A stretch of 64,000 nucleotides of DNA from Chryseobacterium sp. Its GTDB lineage: Bacteria > Bacteroidota > Bacteroidia > Flavobacteriales > Weeksellaceae. Below are positions 62,018-64,000 of this stretch, one piece after another (position 1 is the first letter of the stretch; the number at the start of each line of letters is the position of its first letter). The translations under genes and the position numbers were made by a program. The notes below the pieces were generated by a model. That model saw only the letters and a list, made by a program, of their open reading frames with translations. It was not told the DNA's origin and did not search any database. The stretch lies in the NCBI RefSeq assembly GCF_019236175.1, contig NZ_JAFAJM010000014.1, positions 124,001 through 188,000 of the forward strand, written 5' to 3'.

Positions 62018-62725
62018 ATGATTACCCATATTAAGTGTATGATTATTGATGATAATGAACTGGACAGGCTGGTTCTCCAGCATTACATCAGACAATATGA
62101 AAATATAGAAATTGTCGCCTCCTTTAATGCTGTGGAAAAAGCAGTCCCATACCTTGAATCTCCGGTTGATCTTCTTATCACCGAAACTTCTTTTAAAGGC
62201 ATGAGCGGTCTGGAATTCAGAAAATTAGCTCATAAAATCCCTGCCTGTATTTTTATAAGTTCTCATCCTGAGCTGGCTGCTTCTGTATTTGAGATCAATA
62301 CTTTGGATTTCATTACAAAACCTTTAAATTCAGAAAGATTTCATCATTCCATGCTGAGGCTTTTTGATTTCTTTACAGTAAAAGAAAAATGTGATTGTTA
62401 TGACGCCATGTTTGAAGAAAACTTTATCAAAATAAAAGAAAGCGGAACTATTTCTCAGATCCGGAAAACAGATATCTTATATCTGGAAGCTTTAAAGGAT
62501 TATACCCGGATTATCACCCTGGAAAAAAACCATTGTATTCTGGATTCTCTGGGGAATGTTCTTCATAAAGATTTTTTTAATTCTTTTGTCAGAATACACC
62601 GCAGCTATGCAGTGCCCCGCCATATTATCCGGGGAAAAAACTGTCATGAAATAGAACTGATCCATCAGATCAAACTTCCTATAGGGAGAACCTACCGGGG
62701 GAACCTTTCTTTTTTTGAACTTTAA
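62018..62725 (+). CDS. LytTR response regulator with Glu in place of the phospho-acceptor Asp
   Basis: DNA-binding regulator of 235 aa. Receiver domain about residues 1-120, with acidic pair Asp11-Asp12 (MIIDDNE), Ser in FISSHPE and Lys101 in LDFITKP all in place. At the phospho-acceptor position, LLITETSFKGMSG aligns with the usual LIFLDxxMPGMSG, so residue 56 is Glu. The LytTR domain covers about 130-235 (YLEALKDYTRIITL, VRIHRSYAVP, LPIGRTYRGNL). No histidine kinase gene is adjacent. Glu may mimic phosphorylation or make it phosphorylation-independent; this is inference. Confidence 0.88.
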   Translation: MITHIKCMIIDDNELDRLVLQHYIRQYENIEIVASFNAVEKAVPYLESPVDLLITETSFKGMSGLEFRKLAHKIPACIFISSHPELAASVFEINTLDFITKPLNSERFHHSMLRLFDFFTVKEKCDCYDAMFEENFIKIKESGTISQIRKTDILYLEALKDYTRIITLEKNHCILDSLGNVLHKDFFNSFVRIHRSYAVPRHIIRGKNCHEIELIHQIKLPIGRTYRGNLSFFEL

Positions 62726-62757
62726 ATGTACATTCCAGGAAGAATTCACTGGGTGAC

Positions 62758-62788
62758 GTTGGTCTATTAATTCTGCTGTTGGTCTATT
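62758..62788 (+). promoter_or_regulatory. Direct repeat pair, possible LytTR operator
   Basis: GTTGGTCTATT occurs twice, start to start 20 bases. LytTR proteins typically bind two direct repeats of about 9 bp spaced by about two helical turns, which fits. It lies 32 bases downstream of the LytTR gene. Binding is not shown. Confidence 0.35.
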
Positions 62789-63027
62789 TTTCTGCGATCA
62801 GATACTTATAGTTGGTAATTTAGTCTTCCCAAAAAAGTAATTTGAAAAACCTCTTATTGGTCATCAAAATATTTCTATAGCTCTTTAACTGAACTATCTT
62901 CTTTTAAAGAAATGGATTGAGAATCTTAAAAAGCCACAAACTATTGATATCTAAAAAATTCTAGGAACACAAATAAAAACTAATAATCCCAAAAGCTGAT
63001 AACCAGTCTAGATTTTTCAAACAAAAG

Positions 63028-63055
63028 AAGTCCGCTAAACGGCGGACTTTTATTG
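63028..63055. terminator. Terminator of the META-domain gene
   Basis: A perfect 8-bp stem (AAGTCCGC, 63028-63035, with GCGGACTT, 63042-63049) has TTTTATT on the plus side and CTTCTTTTG on the minus side. It can end the minus-strand META gene. Confidence 0.75.
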
Positions 63056-63079
63056 TGATGTTAAAGATATTAATTTACA

Positions 63080-63514
63080 TTAATCCCAATCTGCAGCAAC
63101 AAACTTCATTGAATGCCCCTGGTCATCAGATAATGTAAGAAAATGTCCTTCTACAGAATATTTTGTCATCGTATCAAATTTTCTCTGGAATGCATTTTCA
63201 AGATCCATATTCTGGCAGGCTTTCATTGTGCTCACTCCTTTCGAAATTTTTATATGTCCTTCTTTTTTAAATTCGGAAATAAAAGACATCCTGTTACATC
63301 CCATATAGGCACTCCCCTGTATTTTACTTCCATCCATTGCAGAAGTCAGGTTGATCTCTGCTTTATTGGCGATCAGCTGATCTTTTGTAAAACCGTCGAA
63401 AGAAACCAGCATCCATTGTCTTTGAAGTGCCGGGTTTTTATCCGGAACTGCTGAGCAATTTAAGGCAAGTCCTAAAAATAAAACGCTAAAAAGTGGTAAT
63501 AGTATCTTTTTCAT
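63080..63514 (-). CDS. META-domain lipoprotein
   Basis: The protein is 144 aa from the internal ATG at 63514 (MKKILLPL); the in-frame ATG at 63526 is an alternative. Signal peptide with lipobox ALNCSA (about Cys20). The META/HslJ domain has RQWMLVSFDGF (about residues 32-42), GSAYMGCNRMSF (about 72-83) and TMKACQNMDLENAFQ (about 97-111). HslJ-type proteins have been linked to heat-shock and antibiotic tolerance in E. coli; the role here is unknown. Confidence 0.85.
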   Translation of the reverse strand: MKKILLPLFSVLFLGLALNCSAVPDKNPALQRQWMLVSFDGFTKDQLIANKAEINLTSAMDGSKIQGSAYMGCNRMSFISEFKKEGHIKISKGVSTMKACQNMDLENAFQRKFDTMTKYSVEGHFLTLSDDQGHSMKFVAADWD

Positions 63515-63599
63515 GGCGATTATCATCCCATTTTCATACCAATCCGGGACTGAATCTCGTAAAAATTAGTAAATTAGCAACACAAAAATTTTTTATAAA

Positions 63600-64000
63600 A
63601 TGAAAAGACTATTTCTACTATTCACTTTCTTGTTGAGCTTTGCTCAAATGAGGGCGGATGAGGGGATGTGGCTGCTAATGCTCATCAAAAGACTTAACAG
63701 TGTTGATATGCAAAAAGAGGGTCTACATCTGACGCCTGAAGAAATTTATTCAGTAAACAATTCCAGCTTAAAAGATGCTATCGTAAGCTTCGGAGGATTC
63801 TGTACCGGTGAAATTGTTTCTGATAAAGGACTTATATTCACCAACCATCACTGTGGTTATGGCGCTGTTGCAGCTGCTTCTACTCCGGAAAAAGACTATT
63901 TGAAGAATGGTTTCTGGGCGATGAAACAAAAAGACGAATTCAACGCAAAAGGTCTTTATGTAAGATTTTTAGTGAGAATGGATGATGCGACTAAGAGAAT
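63600..64000 (+). CDS. S46 family dipeptidyl-peptidase (DPP7/DPP11-like), 5' part
   Basis: The window ends inside this gene; 133 codons are visible. Signal peptide MKRLFLLFTFLLSFAQMRA, then ADEGMWLLMLIKRLN and the catalytic-His motif FTNHHCGYGAV (His83/His84), characteristic of S46 periplasmic serine peptidases. They release dipeptides from oligopeptides. Whether it prefers hydrophobic (DPP7) or acidic (DPP11) residues depends on positions outside the window. Confidence 0.9.
   Translation, partial: MKRLFLLFTFLLSFAQMRADEGMWLLMLIKRLNSVDMQKEGLHLTPEEIYSVNNSSLKDAIVSFGGFCTGEIVSDKGLIFTNHHCGYGAVAAASTPEKDYLKNGFWAMKQKDEFNAKGLYVRFLVRMDDATKR

Larger units (their letters stand above)
62726..63079. other. 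354-base intergenic region after the LytTR gene
   Basis: It contains a pair of 11-bp direct repeats (GTTGGTCTATT at 62758-62768 and 62778-62788, period 20) and, at the far end, a hairpin serving the minus-strand META gene. The stretch 62800-63020 is AT-rich with no reading frame or structure that I can support. Confidence 0.6.

Noticed and set aside
1..64000. Search for tRNA, rRNA, CRISPR, riboswitch, phage or IS
   Set aside because: No tRNA cloverleaf, spaced repeat array, transposase motif or long terminal inverted repeats were seen by eye. Small RNAs without obvious structure cannot be excluded.

Overview
The window is ordinary-looking chromosomal DNA from a Gram-negative flavobacterium, most likely Chryseobacterium or a close relative in the Weeksellaceae. 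This rests on low GC, the gliding lipoprotein GldH, a type IX secretion C-terminal tail, GLPGLI-family and DUF3078 proteins, an alternative complex III (ACIII) operon, and many Bacteroidetes -7 promoter boxes (TAnnTTTG, often with a TTG about 17-20 bases upstream). I found no tRNA, rRNA, CRISPR array, phage or insertion sequence. The one eroded mobile-type gene is a four-helix-bundle remnant inside the suf cluster.

Layout. 0.2-4.2 kb: haem genes hemA-hemC-hemD-hemE. 4.3-10.3 kb, minus strand: sufS, the L25 ribosomal protein gene with prs, and a FadL-type porin followed by an SGNH lipoprotein. 10.8-15.0 kb: ricT-gldH-PBP1A. 15.1-19.6 kb: selO, a type IX cargo protein, an unknown polytopic membrane protein and a SPOR-domain protein. 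19.7-28.2 kb: the six-gene ACIII operon (actA-F). 28.3-31.5 kb: a lipoprotein with apt, then a TPR membrane protein with ribH. 31.7-36.5 kb: an LtaS-like phosphoglycerol transferase, a ygiB/ygiC-like locus (two small lipoproteins plus an ATP-grasp ligase) and a zinc metallopeptidase. 36.6-38.4 kb: two tandem GLPGLI genes. 38.6-43.4 kb: sufA-like, pseudogene, sufB, exported hydroxyisourate hydrolase, sufC, sufD. 43.5-45.6 kb: two DUF3078 paralogues. 45.8-49.8 kb: rhomboid protease, dprA, gdhA and a DUF1801 protein. 49.8-53.8 kb: small secreted protein, Kir-type channel with a YkgJ-type cysteine-cluster protein, group III truncated haemoglobin, Ca2+/H+ antiporter, DUF6122 protein. 53.8-57.8 kb: three-gene envelope operon of unknown function. 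57.9-61.8 kb: AlkD-like protein, CPA1 antiporter, DUF4919 protein, hflX. 62.0-64.0 kb: an atypical LytTR regulator, a META-domain lipoprotein and the start of an S46 peptidase.

Shared biology. Haem synthesis, Fe-S assembly (sufS, sufA-like, sufBCD) and the multihaem/Fe-S ACIII complex form a coherent cofactor-to-respiration theme, although they are not one operon. ACIII here has no terminal oxidase genes beside it.

The most unusual items are: a LytTR response regulator whose phospho-acceptor Asp is Glu, with an 11-bp direct repeat (20-bp period) just after the gene; a signal-peptide-bearing hydroxyisourate hydrolase between sufB and sufC; the frameshifted gene in the same cluster; a ygiB/ygiC-like lipoprotein/ATP-grasp locus; a three-gene envelope operon with two distantly similar proteins; and several genes whose -7 box ends only a few bases before the start codon, implying leaderless or nearly leaderless mRNAs. 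No clearly new multi-gene system is proven.
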